Source: Olsenella sp. (lineage in GTDB: Bacteria; Actinomycetota; Coriobacteriia; Coriobacteriales; Atopobiaceae). Taken from it: a stretch of 56,502 nt of DNA. Shown here piece after piece: positions 28,110 to 37,962 of this stretch (its first letter is position 1; each line of letters starts with the position of its first letter). The stretch spans positions 1 through 56,502 of the forward strand of contig JALCMG010000014.1 in the NCBI GenBank assembly GCA_022648325.1, written 5' to 3'. The translations under genes were made by a program, and so were the position numbers. The notes under the pieces were generated by a model. It made no database searches. It saw only the letters and a list, made by a program, of their open reading frames with translations, and had not been told where the DNA came from.

Positions 28110-29564
28110 TTAGGCCGCCTGACCGGCAGGCACCGGCTCGTCCTTGTAGGTCGCATACGTTGCGACGAACGAGATAACGGAGGAGATTGCGATGCCTATG
28201 AGGACGTATATAACACCACTGGCTCCCATAGCACCCGACGGATCGACGAAGCCTGGCAATGCGCAGAAGGCGCCACCCGTGAACTCGAACATGCGGGTAC
28301 CCATAAGGCCAATGAACAGACCGCCAGGAACCGACGCGATGCACGAAATCCAGAACGGCTTCTTGCGAGGAAGCGTCACGCCGTAAAGGCAGGGCTCGGT
28401 GATGCCGAAGAAGAAACCGGTGATGAAGGCAGGCCAGCCGAGCTCCTTGAGCTTGGTGTCCTTGGTCTTAAGCAGGATGGCAAGAACAGCAAATACCTGC
28501 GCAAACGAGCACACCATGTAAGGAGCCATAATTACGTCGTAGCCCTGGCTACCGATGTTCATAAGCATGAGGGCAATAACCGACCAGTGGAAGCCAAACA
28601 CAACCATGGGCTGCCAGATGGCGGTAAGCACAGCGCCACCAACGGCGCCACCAACCACGGGGATGTTATACAGCGAGTTAAACAGCAGGCTCAGCGCATC
28701 CGTAATGATGGTCGCAATGGGACCAATCACCAGGTAGGTAAGGGGCACGCAAACCACAAGCACCACAAAGGGAACAAAGAAGAACTTAACGTACTGGTTG
28801 AAGTGCGTGCGGCACCACTTCTCGAGCTTTGAGGCAACCCACACGGCCAGAATGATGGGGATGACCGACGAGGTGTAGCCCGATGCCGGCATAATAATGG
28901 GAATGCCCAGCAGCGTTGCGTAGTAGTTCATGGCAAAGGGAGTGCCAGCGAACACCGTACCCAGCACCGTGCCAGCAGTAATGTTCACCATCGCGGGGTA
29001 CGTAAGGGCGATTCCCAACGTCATGCCAATAAACTCCGAGCAGTGGAACTTCTTTGCCGAGGTGTAGCCCAATATGATTGGCAAGAAGTAGAAGAAGCCG
29101 TCACCTGCCGCATAAAGTACCTGGTACAAGCCATCGGTGGCCTGCATCCAGCCAAGGAACACCGCAATGGTGAGGATGCCTTTGATCATGCCGGCCGCAC
29201 ACAGCACAGCCAGTATTGGCGCGATGATGCCGGAGATAAGATCAATCAAGGTCGAAACGGCATTTTGCTTCTTAACCGGGGTACCGTCTTCGGTAACCTC
29301 TCCGAGCGACTCGACACCCGAAACCGCTTCTACGGCATCGTAGAGGTCCTCAATCACATTGATGCCAACAACAACCTGGTACTGGCCATTAGCATTTATT
29401 ACTTGGATTACCTTGTCGAGCTTTTCGATTTCGGAGGTCTTTGCCACGGAGTCGTCCCGAAGCTTGAACCTTAGCCTTGTCATGCAGTGCGAGATGTTCT
29501 CGATGTTTTGGGCGCCACCCACCAGCTGAACAATTTGAGTGGCCAGGTCTGTATATTTGCCCAT
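28110..29564 (-). CDS. PTS glucoside transporter IIBC
   Basis: This 484-residue protein has the IIB domain first: the phosphorylated Cys27 is in ENISHCMTRLRFKL. A IIC membrane domain of about ten helices follows (~100-475), with the conserved GITEPCLYGVTLPRKKPF sugar-site loop. The order B-C and the missing IIA domain resemble BglF-family transporters that borrow IIA from elsewhere in the cell. The adjacent GH4 enzyme carries an alpha-glucosidase-type motif, so the sugar may be an alpha-glucoside (maltose, trehalose or sucrose isomers) despite the BglF-like architecture. The 145-nt spacer to GH4 contains a hairpin. Confidence 0.9.
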   Translation of the reverse strand: MGKYTDLATQIVQLVGGAQNIENISHCMTRLRFKLRDDSVAKTSEIEKLDKVIQVINANGQYQVVVGINVIEDLYDAVEAVSGVESLGEVTEDGTPVKKQNAVSTLIDLISGIIAPILAVLCAAGMIKGILTIAVFLGWMQATDGLYQVLYAAGDGFFYFLPIILGYTSAKKFHCSEFIGMTLGIALTYPAMVNITAGTVLGTVFAGTPFAMNYYATLLGIPIIMPASGYTSSVIPIILAVWVASKLEKWCRTHFNQYVKFFFVPFVVLVVCVPLTYLVIGPIATIITDALSLLFNSLYNIPVVGGAVGGAVLTAIWQPMVVFGFHWSVIALMLMNIGSQGYDVIMAPYMVCSFAQVFAVLAILLKTKDTKLKELGWPAFITGFFFGITEPCLYGVTLPRKKPFWISCIASVPGGLFIGLMGTRMFEFTGGAFCALPGFVDPSGAMGASGVIYVLIGIAISSVISFVATYATYKDEPVPAGQAA

Positions 29565-29632
29565 TTCTCCTCATCTCTTTGGGCTTTTGGAGCCCCTAGC
29601 ATTCGCGCCTTACGGCGCCCTTCTTTCCCCAA

Positions 29633-29656
29633 GATCCCAGGCCTTCGCTGGCCTGG
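29633..29656 (-). other. Stem-loop between GH4 and PTS IIBC
   Basis: CCCAGGCC-N5-GGCCTGGG lies in the spacer, with no T-run directly after it. It could be a differential-expression (processing) hairpin within the operon. Confidence 0.45.
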
Positions 29657-29710
29657 GGCCATCTTGCCTTGAAGCGCAGGCGTGATGCTGAGCACGCCTG
29701 TCAAAAGGCC

Positions 29711-31183
<1,473 letters not shown>

Positions 31184-31188
31184 CAAGG

Positions 31189-31216
31189 TTGCAGGCCGCC
31201 AAAAGCGGGGCATAAT
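31189..31216 (+). promoter_or_regulatory. gntR promoter
   Basis: TTGCAG at 31189-31194 and CATAAT at 31211-31216 are separated by 16 nt, 38 nt before the gntR start, with an operator-like site immediately upstream. Confidence 0.5.
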
Positions 31217-31254
31217 CAAACTTAAAGGGTGCATTTCGTGAGCAAGGGGCCAGC

Positions 31255-31995
31255 ATGGGGAAGGCAATCTACGACGGGATTTATAGGGAGCTGCGAGAGC
31301 GCATCGTGCGTGGCGACTATCCGCCGCAGAGCTTTCTTCCCTCCGAGACAGAACTTTGCAGCGAATATGGCTGCTCGCGCATGACCGTTCGTAAGGCCAT
31401 CTCCATGCTTGCAAACGAGGGCATGGTGGCCAGCATAAAAGGTCGAGGCGTACGCGTGATTAGGCCAAAAACCGATCAGAACCAAGCCGAGAAGGCTTTC
31501 TACGTTAATGAGCTTACCTCGTTTACCGAATCGGCCCGTGCAATTGGCGCCAAACCCTCGGCCAGACTGTTCTTGCTGGACCACGTGGTTTGTTCGCCCG
31601 AGCTGTCGCTGCAGACCGGTTTTGCGGAAGGCGAGGACCTTACGCGCGTAAACCTGGTGCGCAGCCTGGACGGCGTTGCCATGGCAGTTGACCGCCACCA
31701 CTTCCTTACCAGGATCGTGCCAAACATCGACGAGCACGTGGCAACCTCCTCGCTGTTCCGCTATTGCGAGGAGAATTTGGGGTTAAACATTACGGTATCG
31801 AACCGCGAGGTGTCGGTAGAACCACCCACGCCCGAGGATAAGGAGTTGTTGGGCATAACCGAGCCCATCTACCTTGCAGTAATGCGAAGCAGAACTTACG
31901 ACTCAGATGGCGAGCAATTCGAGTACGTCGTTAGCAAGTACCTGCCAAACTGGTTCCACTTCTTTGACTCGGCAACGAGGACACCGTTGCCGTAG
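31255..31995 (+). CDS. GntR/HutC-family transcriptional repressor (UTRA domain)
   Basis: This 246-residue regulator has an N-terminal winged HTH (LPSETELCSEYGCSRMTVRK, residues ~30-50, then MVASIKGRGVRV) and a C-terminal UTRA effector domain (~80-240) ending FEYVVSKYLPNWFHF. It resembles TreR/MalR-type sugar-phosphate-responsive repressors. It is divergent from the GH4-IIBC-hydrolase operon, and TGTCTAGACA-like sites lie in the shared intergenic region. The effector is probably a 6-phospho-glucoside. Confidence 0.92.
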   Translation: MGKAIYDGIYRELRERIVRGDYPPQSFLPSETELCSEYGCSRMTVRKAISMLANEGMVASIKGRGVRVIRPKTDQNQAEKAFYVNELTSFTESARAIGAKPSARLFLLDHVVCSPELSLQTGFAEGEDLTRVNLVRSLDGVAMAVDRHHFLTRIVPNIDEHVATSSLFRYCEENLGLNITVSNREVSVEPPTPEDKELLGITEPIYLAVMRSRTYDSDGEQFEYVVSKYLPNWFHFFDSATRTPLP

Positions 31996-32080
31996 CGAGT
32001 CATGAAGGTGCCCACCCGTTCTTCACAAGGTCGAGAAGCACCAGCCTACTCGCCATTGCTTGCTGGCAGAAATACCAATA

Positions 32081-32140
32081 TGCCGCCAAGAAGAACGTTC
32101 TTATTTATACTAATTGGCTAAAAGTATAAATAAGGCGGCA
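32081..32140. repeat. 60-bp two-part inverted repeat between convergent genes
   Basis: Outer arms TGCCGCC/GGCGGCA and inner arms TTATTTATACT/AGTATAAATAA are separated on the left side by 13 unpaired nt. It lies between gntR and the urate/xanthine permease, which converge, so it may act as a bidirectional terminator; the AT-rich inner stem is unusual here. Nothing else is seen in 31996-32210. Confidence 0.65.
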
Positions 32141-32210
32141 GTTCTCGACGGCTAATTTGTAGTTGCTCGCTTGTTTGTGCGGTTCACCCACCGGCTGGCC
32201 CTGCTCGCGC

Positions 32211-33620
32211 CTAGTGGTCCGACTCCGCGACGAGCTTGGAATCGTCCGCTTCGTCCTCCACGGGCCTGAGTTCCTTCTCGTCGGGATGACTCTTGTTCTC
32301 GGGCGGCAGCACGCTGTTCAGGATGATTGCCATAACCGCGCACGGGGTGATGGCCGACGTGCCGAAGATAGTCGAGATCCAGTCGGGCATGCCGGGGCCG
32401 GCAAGCGAGCCCGACACCTGCGCGATGCCGATGCCGAAGGCGACCGAGATGCCAAACACGGTGCAGGCACGCGGCGTAAGGCCGTCTTTTACCAGGATTC
32501 GGATGCCGTTGAGTGTGATGGTTCCAAATACGCTGATGGTTGCGCCGCCAATTACAGGTTGCGGAATCATAAGCAGCAGGGCCGACAGCTTGGGGCACAG
32601 GCCAGCCGCCAAAAATACGAACGCTGCGCCGCCGAACACCCAGCGGTTGATGACCTTCGTGCTTACGATAATACCCACGTTCTGGCCAAACGCCGAGGTA
32701 GGAAGGCCGCCAAAGAACGCCGAGATGATGCTTACCAAGCCCTGCGCCTTAATGGCCCCGCCAATTTCGCGCTCGTTGGGCATGCGATCCATGGAACCGG
32801 CGGCTGCGGCAGAGAGGTCGCCGATCAGCTGCACGTTCACCATTATGTACACCACGCCCAGCGTTATGCAGGCTGCGGGGTTAAAGGTGATGGGATACGG
32901 CATAAACTGCGGGAGCGAGAACCACGACGCGCTGAGCACGTCGGACGCGTCGACCATGCCAAACGGCAACGCCACAATGCAGCCAATAATAATGCCAAAG
33001 AAGATCGAGCCAAGCTTTACGACGCCCTTGCCGAAGTTCGCGAACGCAAATACCACGGCGAAGGTAATAAGGCCCACAATCCAGTTGCTTACTCCGCCGA
33101 AGTTGGGAGTTCCCGCGCCTCCTGCCATATAGCGGATGGCCGTGGGATACAGCGAAACGCCGATGGTGAAGATTACGGTACCGGTTACCAGCGGCGGAAA
33201 CAGCTTGCGGACCTTGGAGTAAAACAAGCCGAACAGGATGGCTATTACGCCGCCCACCAGCTCGGCGCCCAAAAGGGTCGAGAAGCCAAACTCGCCGCCC
33301 ACAGCCTGAAACGCGGGGAGGAAGGCAAACGACACGCCGGTGAGGATGGGCAGACCGGCACCAAACTGGCCGAACAGCGGGAACTGCTGCAGCAGGGTGT
33401 CGATGGCCGAAAGAATAAGTGCGACTTGGATGATGGCCGTTTCTTGCTCAGGCGTAAATCCGCATGTAGAAGCTATCATCATTGCTGGGGTAATGACGCC
33501 TGCGAACGACGCGACCACGTGCTGGAGCGACATGGGAACCAGCGACCCAATGGGCGGCACCCCCTTGCGTTTGAAGAGCGCCTCGTCGAGGCTCTGCTCG
33601 GTCGATTCTGACTTTGCCAT
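32211..33620 (-). CDS. NAT/NCS2-family urate/xanthine permease
   Basis: The ATG at 33620 with GGGGGAGAGGAG gives 469 residues and about 12-14 hydrophobic helices. The nucleobase-ascorbate-transporter signature QNVGIIVSTK is present (consensus QNxGxxxxT), and GGFSTLLGAELVGG-like and NPAACITLG segments fit uracil-xanthine/urate permeases (UacT, XanQ, PbuX group). It would import urate or xanthine by cation symport. It stands alone between a carbohydrate module and the repeat island, ~2.9 kb from the xdh operon. A regulon-type element is ~280 nt upstream and a 35-bp triple repeat lies in the probable 5' leader. Confidence 0.9.
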   Translation of the reverse strand: MAKSESTEQSLDEALFKRKGVPPIGSLVPMSLQHVVASFAGVITPAMMIASTCGFTPEQETAIIQVALILSAIDTLLQQFPLFGQFGAGLPILTGVSFAFLPAFQAVGGEFGFSTLLGAELVGGVIAILFGLFYSKVRKLFPPLVTGTVIFTIGVSLYPTAIRYMAGGAGTPNFGGVSNWIVGLITFAVVFAFANFGKGVVKLGSIFFGIIIGCIVALPFGMVDASDVLSASWFSLPQFMPYPITFNPAACITLGVVYIMVNVQLIGDLSAAAAGSMDRMPNEREIGGAIKAQGLVSIISAFFGGLPTSAFGQNVGIIVSTKVINRWVFGGAAFVFLAAGLCPKLSALLLMIPQPVIGGATISVFGTITLNGIRILVKDGLTPRACTVFGISVAFGIGIAQVSGSLAGPGMPDWISTIFGTSAITPCAVMAIILNSVLPPENKSHPDEKELRPVEDEADDSKLVAESDH

Positions 33621-33676
33621 GAGTACTCCTCTCCCCCTCGGGCATCGCGGGTGTCGGCGGCCGCCGCGGGCTGGCG

Positions 33677-33781
33677 GCTGCAGCGGGCCAGCATCTGCAG
33701 CAGGCCGAATTGCTGCAGCGGGCCAGCATCTGCAACAGGCCGAATTGCTGCAGCGAGCCAGCATCTGCAGCAGGCCGCCGG
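33677..33781. repeat. Three tandem copies of a 35-bp repeat in the permease leader
   Basis: Units at 33677-33711, 33712-33746 and 33747-33781 share GCTGCAGCGGGCCAGCATCT and end in GCAGGCCGAATT; copy 3 diverges at its last bases. They lie between the putative promoter region and the start codon of the urate/xanthine permease. Confidence 0.9.
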
Positions 33782-33900
33782 CGACCGAGCACCGATGGAC
33801 GGCTCGGGCCGACCCCGGCCGCAGCGTGCGCGCAACGTTTTCCGCAACCATAACGCTTGCGAGTGCGATGTTTTTCTCGCATAGCTAATTATTATTCTGT

Positions 33901-33923
33901 TTGCCATACAAATTTTTAGTGCC
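33901..33923 (-). promoter_or_regulatory. Purine-regulon element upstream of the urate/xanthine permease
   Basis: On the minus strand it reads CACTAAAAATTTGTATGGCA, followed by AACAGAATAATAATTAG. The TTTG-TA-GGCAAACAG part matches the ygeX site. The surrounding ~80 nt are AT-rich and probably contain the promoter. Confidence 0.5.
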
Positions 33924-34091
33924 ATTCAATTTCGGGACAGGCGGTAGAGAAGAGCGCGCCAACGGTGCCGCTCGGCCGAAAACCGAAGCGGCCATGCTCG
34001 TCACCCACACTGACGTGCGATGATGTGCCGGAGGCAACGCCAGCGGTGGCGGTTCAGGCAACGCCGGCGGAGGCGGCTCAGCGCCAAAATT

Positions 34092-34153
34092 GGCACTGAC
34101 GGTTTGCGCAATTCGCTATCAAATACATCGGCACTGACGGTTTGCGCAATTCG
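34092..34153. repeat. 24-bp direct repeat, two copies
   Basis: GGCACTGACGGTTTGCGCAA plus TTCG occurs exactly at 34092-34115 and 34130-34153, 38 bp apart, just upstream of the unassigned gene at 34199. Confidence 0.85.
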
Positions 34154-34198
34154 TAATTCGCCGCCAAATTCAGAAGGACTTCGAAGTACGGAGCACAA

Positions 34199-34939
34199 AT
34201 GGGCGTAGATTCGACGAAGATTCCACCTGCGACTGAGCTGATTTCGGCGCGCGAGGCCCGGCAGCTGGCGGCCCAGGCCAAGCCCGGCCGGGCTTATGCC
34301 GAAGCGGACGCGCTCTCGGCGCACGCGTTACGATGGGCTATGCATAACGCCGAGGGCCAAACCAGCTCGCGCATTCGCACGTATGCACGCTACGGAAAAA
34401 CGTCCATCACCCTGAAGTTTGCACCCGGCGAAAGCGACGGCGGCGGGGTTGGCAACGCGTTCTACAACGATTTGCTCGCGAACAGCAACGTGGTCGTTGC
34501 CGACGCAATCGCCGACATAATCAACGGCCGCGAGCAGGACGTTATCTCGCCGTTGCAACAAATGCGGCTGCTGAACGCATACAACGCAAAGCTTGTAGCC
34601 TTCATTCGAAAGCTTCGGCGACTTGGTTACGACGTTCGCGCAGGAGAAGAACTTGCGGCCGCGCAGGAAGACGCCGGTTCGCAAGTTTGCTCAAAGTCGA
34701 GGCCCGCGATCGGGCCAGACGTCATCGAAGAATCGAGGCTCGCAACCGGACGGCAGCCCACAGTCAATCCGAAGGCAGCAGCCGAGCAGAATTCCAAAGC
34801 TGAACCGAAGCCAACAAACGGGCAGAATTCCAAAGCTGAGCCGAAGCCAACAAACGGGCAGAATTCCGAGGTCAAATCGAAGCTCCCCAACTCGCACGAT
34901 GAGAGCACCATTGAAGTGAGCTGGGCGGCGAGCAAGTGA
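34199..34939 (+). CDS. Hypothetical protein with repetitive hydrophilic C-terminus (246 aa)
   Basis: I do not recognise this protein. The ATG at 34199 follows GGAGCACAA. Residues ~1-150 look like a soluble folded domain (AREARQLAAQAKPGRAYAEA, ANSNVVVADAIADIINGRE, LVAFIRKLRRLGYDVR). Residues ~165-246 are hydrophilic and carry an exact 12-residue tandem repeat, QNSKAEPKPTNG, twice plus a partial copy. No signal peptide or membrane helix is seen. It is the only plausible gene between the permease and xdh and is on the opposite strand from both. Codon use is less GC-biased than its neighbours, consistent with acquired DNA; it could also be a spurious frame, but the SD and the frame-keeping repeats support it. 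Confidence 0.5.
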   Translation: MGVDSTKIPPATELISAREARQLAAQAKPGRAYAEADALSAHALRWAMHNAEGQTSSRIRTYARYGKTSITLKFAPGESDGGGVGNAFYNDLLANSNVVVADAIADIINGREQDVISPLQQMRLLNAYNAKLVAFIRKLRRLGYDVRAGEELAAAQEDAGSQVCSKSRPAIGPDVIEESRLATGRQPTVNPKAAAEQNSKAEPKPTNGQNSKAEPKPTNGQNSEVKSKLPNSHDESTIEVSWAASK

Positions 34940-35002
34940 ATCGAACAAACAGGGCCGAGTCACATAACTCACTAGGAAACCAGGCGCTGCGAGCGGACCA
35001 GG

Positions 35003-35146
35003 CGTAACAAGAAGCCCAGGTACTACAAGCGGTCCGGGTGTAACAAGAAGCCCAGGTACTACAAGCGGTCCGGGTGTAACAAGAAGCCCAGGTACTACAA
35101 GCGGTCCAGATGTAACAAGAAGCCCGTGCGCAACCAGAAGCCCCGG
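35003..35146. repeat. 36-bp tandem repeats
   Basis: Three full copies (35003-35038, 35039-35074, 35075-35110) contain GTAACAAGAAGCCCAGGTAC and end CAAGCGGTCCGGG; a fourth diverges after AAGCCC. In one frame they encode PGVTRSPGTTSG repeats, but no start codon and SD precede that frame and a TAA at 34965 closes it. Confidence 0.85.
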
Positions 35147-35215
35147 CGCAACCAAAGCCCGATCGCAACATTAAGCCCGGACACAGCCTTTGGAAAGGAT
35201 GGGCGCGCAGCCCGC

Positions 35216-35272
35216 TCACTCACAACGAGTTAGTTTTTGCACTTCTCACACAAAAGAACCGGTTGTGAGTGA
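35216..35272. repeat. Inverted repeat with TCACTCACAAC arms
   Basis: TCACTCACAAC and GTTGTGAGTGA flank a 35-nt AT-richer interior. The arm sequence is shared with the larger hairpin at 35553-35609. Confidence 0.75.
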
Positions 35273-35552
35273 CTAAGCTCGGGCTCCCCGCAGAACGCAC
35301 GTCAGCTCGCGACGCAAATCGATGCAGCGCAGGTAACTGCGAGCCAGCGACGCACCAAACCGAAGGCTGGATGTCCACCAATGTTCGACGGTTCTGTATG
35401 AGCGACCCATTTTACCTGGCATTTTCTAGGCAAGAACGAACATGGCACCAACAACCATACCCACAGCTCGCCTCGAAAAATCCTCCGGTGCGACGGAATC
35501 AATAAATGCATGGGAAAAAATGAGGCAGGCATCGCTCCGCCACGCCAGAGCC

Positions 35553-35609
35553 TCACTCACACCTGGTTGGTTTGTGTCCGCACTGCACAAACCAACCAGG
35601 TGTGAGTGA
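35553..35609. repeat. Perfect 24-bp inverted repeat (hairpin)
   Basis: The left arm 35553-35576 begins TCACTCACACCTGG and ends TTTGTG. The right arm 35586-35609 is its exact reverse complement. The loop is 9 nt. No flanking gene or T-run explains it as a terminator. Confidence 0.92.
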
Positions 35610-35845
35610 CTTATTGGATGTCATTCGCACCGGCTCACTTCGCGCGTCGCCCATACACCAGCATCAAACAGGCGCACTCAATAGAACACGAGCTTTATGG
35701 AGAACGACTCTGGTTCAAGCATCCCAACTGCCGCTCCACATCGGGGCAAAGGGGAGAAGAACACCAGGTTTTTATCGGGAACGTAGGTCGCAGCTCGGTT
35801 CGCCAGATGATGGAGCATTCCGGGACTGTAGGCACACCCCAAATG

Positions 35846-36404
35846 TAACTTGTGGTGCAGTCGGGAACGACAGTAGTCCCGCAGTCGAGCCCGTACGCAA
35901 CTGCTGGCACACCTTTTGGACGGCAGCGACCCCGCAGTCGCAACTGGTGGTGCATCCCGGGACACCCGGCTGCGACTGGTGGCGCACCTCAGGGCGGCAG
36001 CAACCCCGCGGCCGCAACTGGTGGCGCACCTTGGGACGGCAGTGACCCCGCGGCTGCAACTGCTGGCGCACCTTGGGTCACGGGGCGACGACTGATGGTG
36101 CACCTCGGGACAAAATGCGCGACTGCTGGTGCAGGTTGGGACCGATTACCACCCGTTTCTGTCCCAAGCTGCACCAGCAGTTGTCGAAACGGTCCCAAAG
36201 TGCGCCATCAGTCATCATGCCATGTCCCAAGGTGCACCAGGAGTCGCGGGGTGACAGGCCAGCGTATCCCAAGGTGCACCAGCAGTTGCGGGTAGCTGCC
36301 CCAAAGTGCACTGGCAGTTGCGTGTCGCCCGGTCGGCGCGTCCCAAAGTGCGCCAGCAGTCGCGGGGTGACAGGCCAGCGTGTCCCGAGGTGCACCACTA
36401 GTTG
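35846..36404. repeat. Head-to-head array of ~15 copies of a ~22-bp repeat
   Basis: Forward units of consensus CAACTGSTGGYGCACCTTGG(GAC) start near 35846, 35898, 35941, 35973, 36015, 36058, 36089 and 36120. Reverse-complement units start near 36161, 36193, 36224, 36266, 36298, 36340 and 36382. The orientation switches once, near 36145-36160. Unit-to-unit spacings cluster at 31-32, 42-43 and 52 bp. The whole 34940-36550 interval contains no gene I can support. Confidence 0.85.
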
Positions 36405-36516
36405 CATCGAGCGCCCGCATCGAGCGACCGAACCGAGCGGCCACATCGAACAGCCGCGGCAGCGGCGGCCCGACGTAGCCACCGGCCGTCGCCACCGGCG
36501 GCCACCCCGCCAGTCC

Positions 36517-36545
36517 CCGGCACTGGCGCAAGTGGCACCAGTGCC
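36517..36545 (-). terminator. Hairpin downstream of the xdh operon
   Basis: GGCACTGG pairs with CCAGTGCC just 3' of the Fe-S subunit stop on the minus strand. There is no T-run, so it is only a probable terminator or 3'-end stabiliser. Confidence 0.4.
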
Positions 36546-36550
36546 TGTAG

Positions 36551-37081
36551 CTAGTCGGCGGCTACTACGGCTTCGCCGTCCTCGCCGCTTCGCCCTTCTC
36601 CAACGACACCATTCACAACATCGACGGCCTTCTCGACCGCATTTACGATGTTCTCGTAGCCGGTGCAACGGCACAGGTGGCCCGAAAGCTGCTTGCGGAT
36701 TTCGTCGCGGGTGTAGGTTTTGCCCGAGCGCTCCATTTCGATGGCACTCATGATGATGCCCGGAATGCAGAAGCCACACTGCACGGCGAACTCGTCAATA
36801 AATGCCTGTTGCATGGGGTCGAGCGTACCGTCTTTGGCAGCAACGCCCTCAATCGTAAGGATGTCTTTGCCCTGGGCCCAATCGGTAAGGTACAGGCACG
36901 AGTCGGTAGCCACACCATCCACCAAAACGGTGCACGCGCCACACTCGCCCACCTCGCAGCCTCGCTTGGTGCCGGTTAGGTGCAGCCGGTCGCGAAGCGT
37001 GTCCAGCAAGGACTCGCGCGTATCGTAGCCAACTTCCACGGGCTTGCCGTTTACGGTGCACTTAAGGATGCGCATTGTCAT
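36551..37081 (-). CDS. xdhC: Xanthine dehydrogenase [2Fe-2S] subunit
   Basis: This 176-residue subunit carries two [2Fe-2S] clusters. The N-terminal plant-ferredoxin motif is GCEVGECGACTVLVDG with a later Cys in DSCLYLT, and the C-terminal four-helix motif is QCGFCIPG and HLCRCTGYENI. It relays electrons from the molybdenum site to the FAD subunit. It is the third gene of the operon Mo-FAD-FeS, and its start overlaps the FAD subunit stop (TAATG). The last ~20 residues (VGEGRSGEDGEAVVAAD) are an unconserved acidic tail. Gene naming follows the E. coli XdhABC order. Confidence 0.94.
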   Translation of the reverse strand: MTMRILKCTVNGKPVEVGYDTRESLLDTLRDRLHLTGTKRGCEVGECGACTVLVDGVATDSCLYLTDWAQGKDILTIEGVAAKDGTLDPMQQAFIDEFAVQCGFCIPGIIMSAIEMERSGKTYTRDEIRKQLSGHLCRCTGYENIVNAVEKAVDVVNGVVGEGRSGEDGEAVVAAD

Positions 37082-37962
37082 TAGATATCAGCCCCTCCCT
37101 TGCGCGCCGCCTCCACAAGCGAGCGCCTGGACATCTCGCCAATAAGCTGCAGGCGGAAGGCCTTCGAAGCGCGCCAGGAATCGCGCGGGTGAGTGTCGGC
37201 CTGCGCGAGCTCGCCAATCTTCTCCACTGCCTCGGACACGGGAAGCCCACGCACGGCGTCCTCCGCATTCGTGGCGCGAATAGGCGTGGGCGCGGCGACG
37301 CCAAACGCAAGGCGAATGTCGTCGATCGTGGACTTGTCCGCGCCAAGCTTCACCAAGCAGCAGCACCCCATGGTCGCGATTTCCAACGCACGGCGCTTGC
37401 CGTACTTGAAGTAATGGCCGGTAAAGCCCTCGTAGTGGTCACGCGGGATGCGAATCTTCACCAGTACCTCGTCGCGCTCCTTGGTGGAGCGGCCTGGGCC
37501 GGCATACCACTCCTCGATGGGGATGGTGCGCTTGCCGCGCGCGCTCACCACGTCGAGCAGGGCGCCGTACGCGAAGAGCGTGGAGGCGCTATCGGCAGAG
37601 GTCGCGGCATTGCACACGTTGCCGCCGATGGTGCCCGAGACGCGCAGCTGCGGGCCACCCGGGGTGTCGCAGGCCTCGCCAAGCGTGGGGACCGTAGTCT
37701 GGATGACGGGGCTCGTGGTGACGTGGTGGAACCACGTGATGGGGCCAATCTCGACCGTGCCGTCATCTGCCAGGGTCACGCCGTCCAGCTCGTCGTGAAG
37801 GTTGTGGATGGAGACGAGGTGGGCGCCGGCAAGCTTGCCTCCGCGCACCTTCACGAGCACATCGGTGCCGCCGGCAATCACGATGGCTTGGGGGTCCTCG
37901 GCCAAGGCGCGGCAGGCGTCCTCGACGCTCGTCGCCTCGTACAGGGTTTCAATGTCATACAT
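37081..37962 (-). CDS. xdhB: Xanthine dehydrogenase FAD-binding subunit
   Basis: This 293-residue CO-dehydrogenase-flavoprotein/XdhB-type subunit has FAD-binding segments AIVIAGGTDVLVKVRGGK near the N-terminus and TIGGNVCNAATSADSA in the middle, with the C-terminal domain at ~180-290. It passes electrons to NAD+ or another acceptor. Its start overlaps the Mo subunit stop (TAATG) and its stop overlaps the Fe-S subunit start, so all three are translationally coupled. Confidence 0.93.
   Translation of the reverse strand: MYDIETLYEATSVEDACRALAEDPQAIVIAGGTDVLVKVRGGKLAGAHLVSIHNLHDELDGVTLADDGTVEIGPITWFHHVTTSPVIQTTVPTLGEACDTPGGPQLRVSGTIGGNVCNAATSADSASTLFAYGALLDVVSARGKRTIPIEEWYAGPGRSTKERDEVLVKIRIPRDHYEGFTGHYFKYGKRRALEIATMGCCCLVKLGADKSTIDDIRLAFGVAAPTPIRATNAEDAVRGLPVSEAVEKIGELAQADTHPRDSWRASKAFRLQLIGEMSRRSLVEAARKGGADI

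Noticed and set aside
35852..36295. Open frame of 147 codons with WW/ATGGAP-like repeats
   Set aside because: It follows the phased DNA repeat array, changes frame with each unit (spacings are not multiples of three) and has no SD; better read as non-coding repeats.
35846..36404. Possible CRISPR array
   Set aside because: Units are degenerate, switch orientation halfway, have short related spacers of two or three lengths, and no cas genes are nearby.
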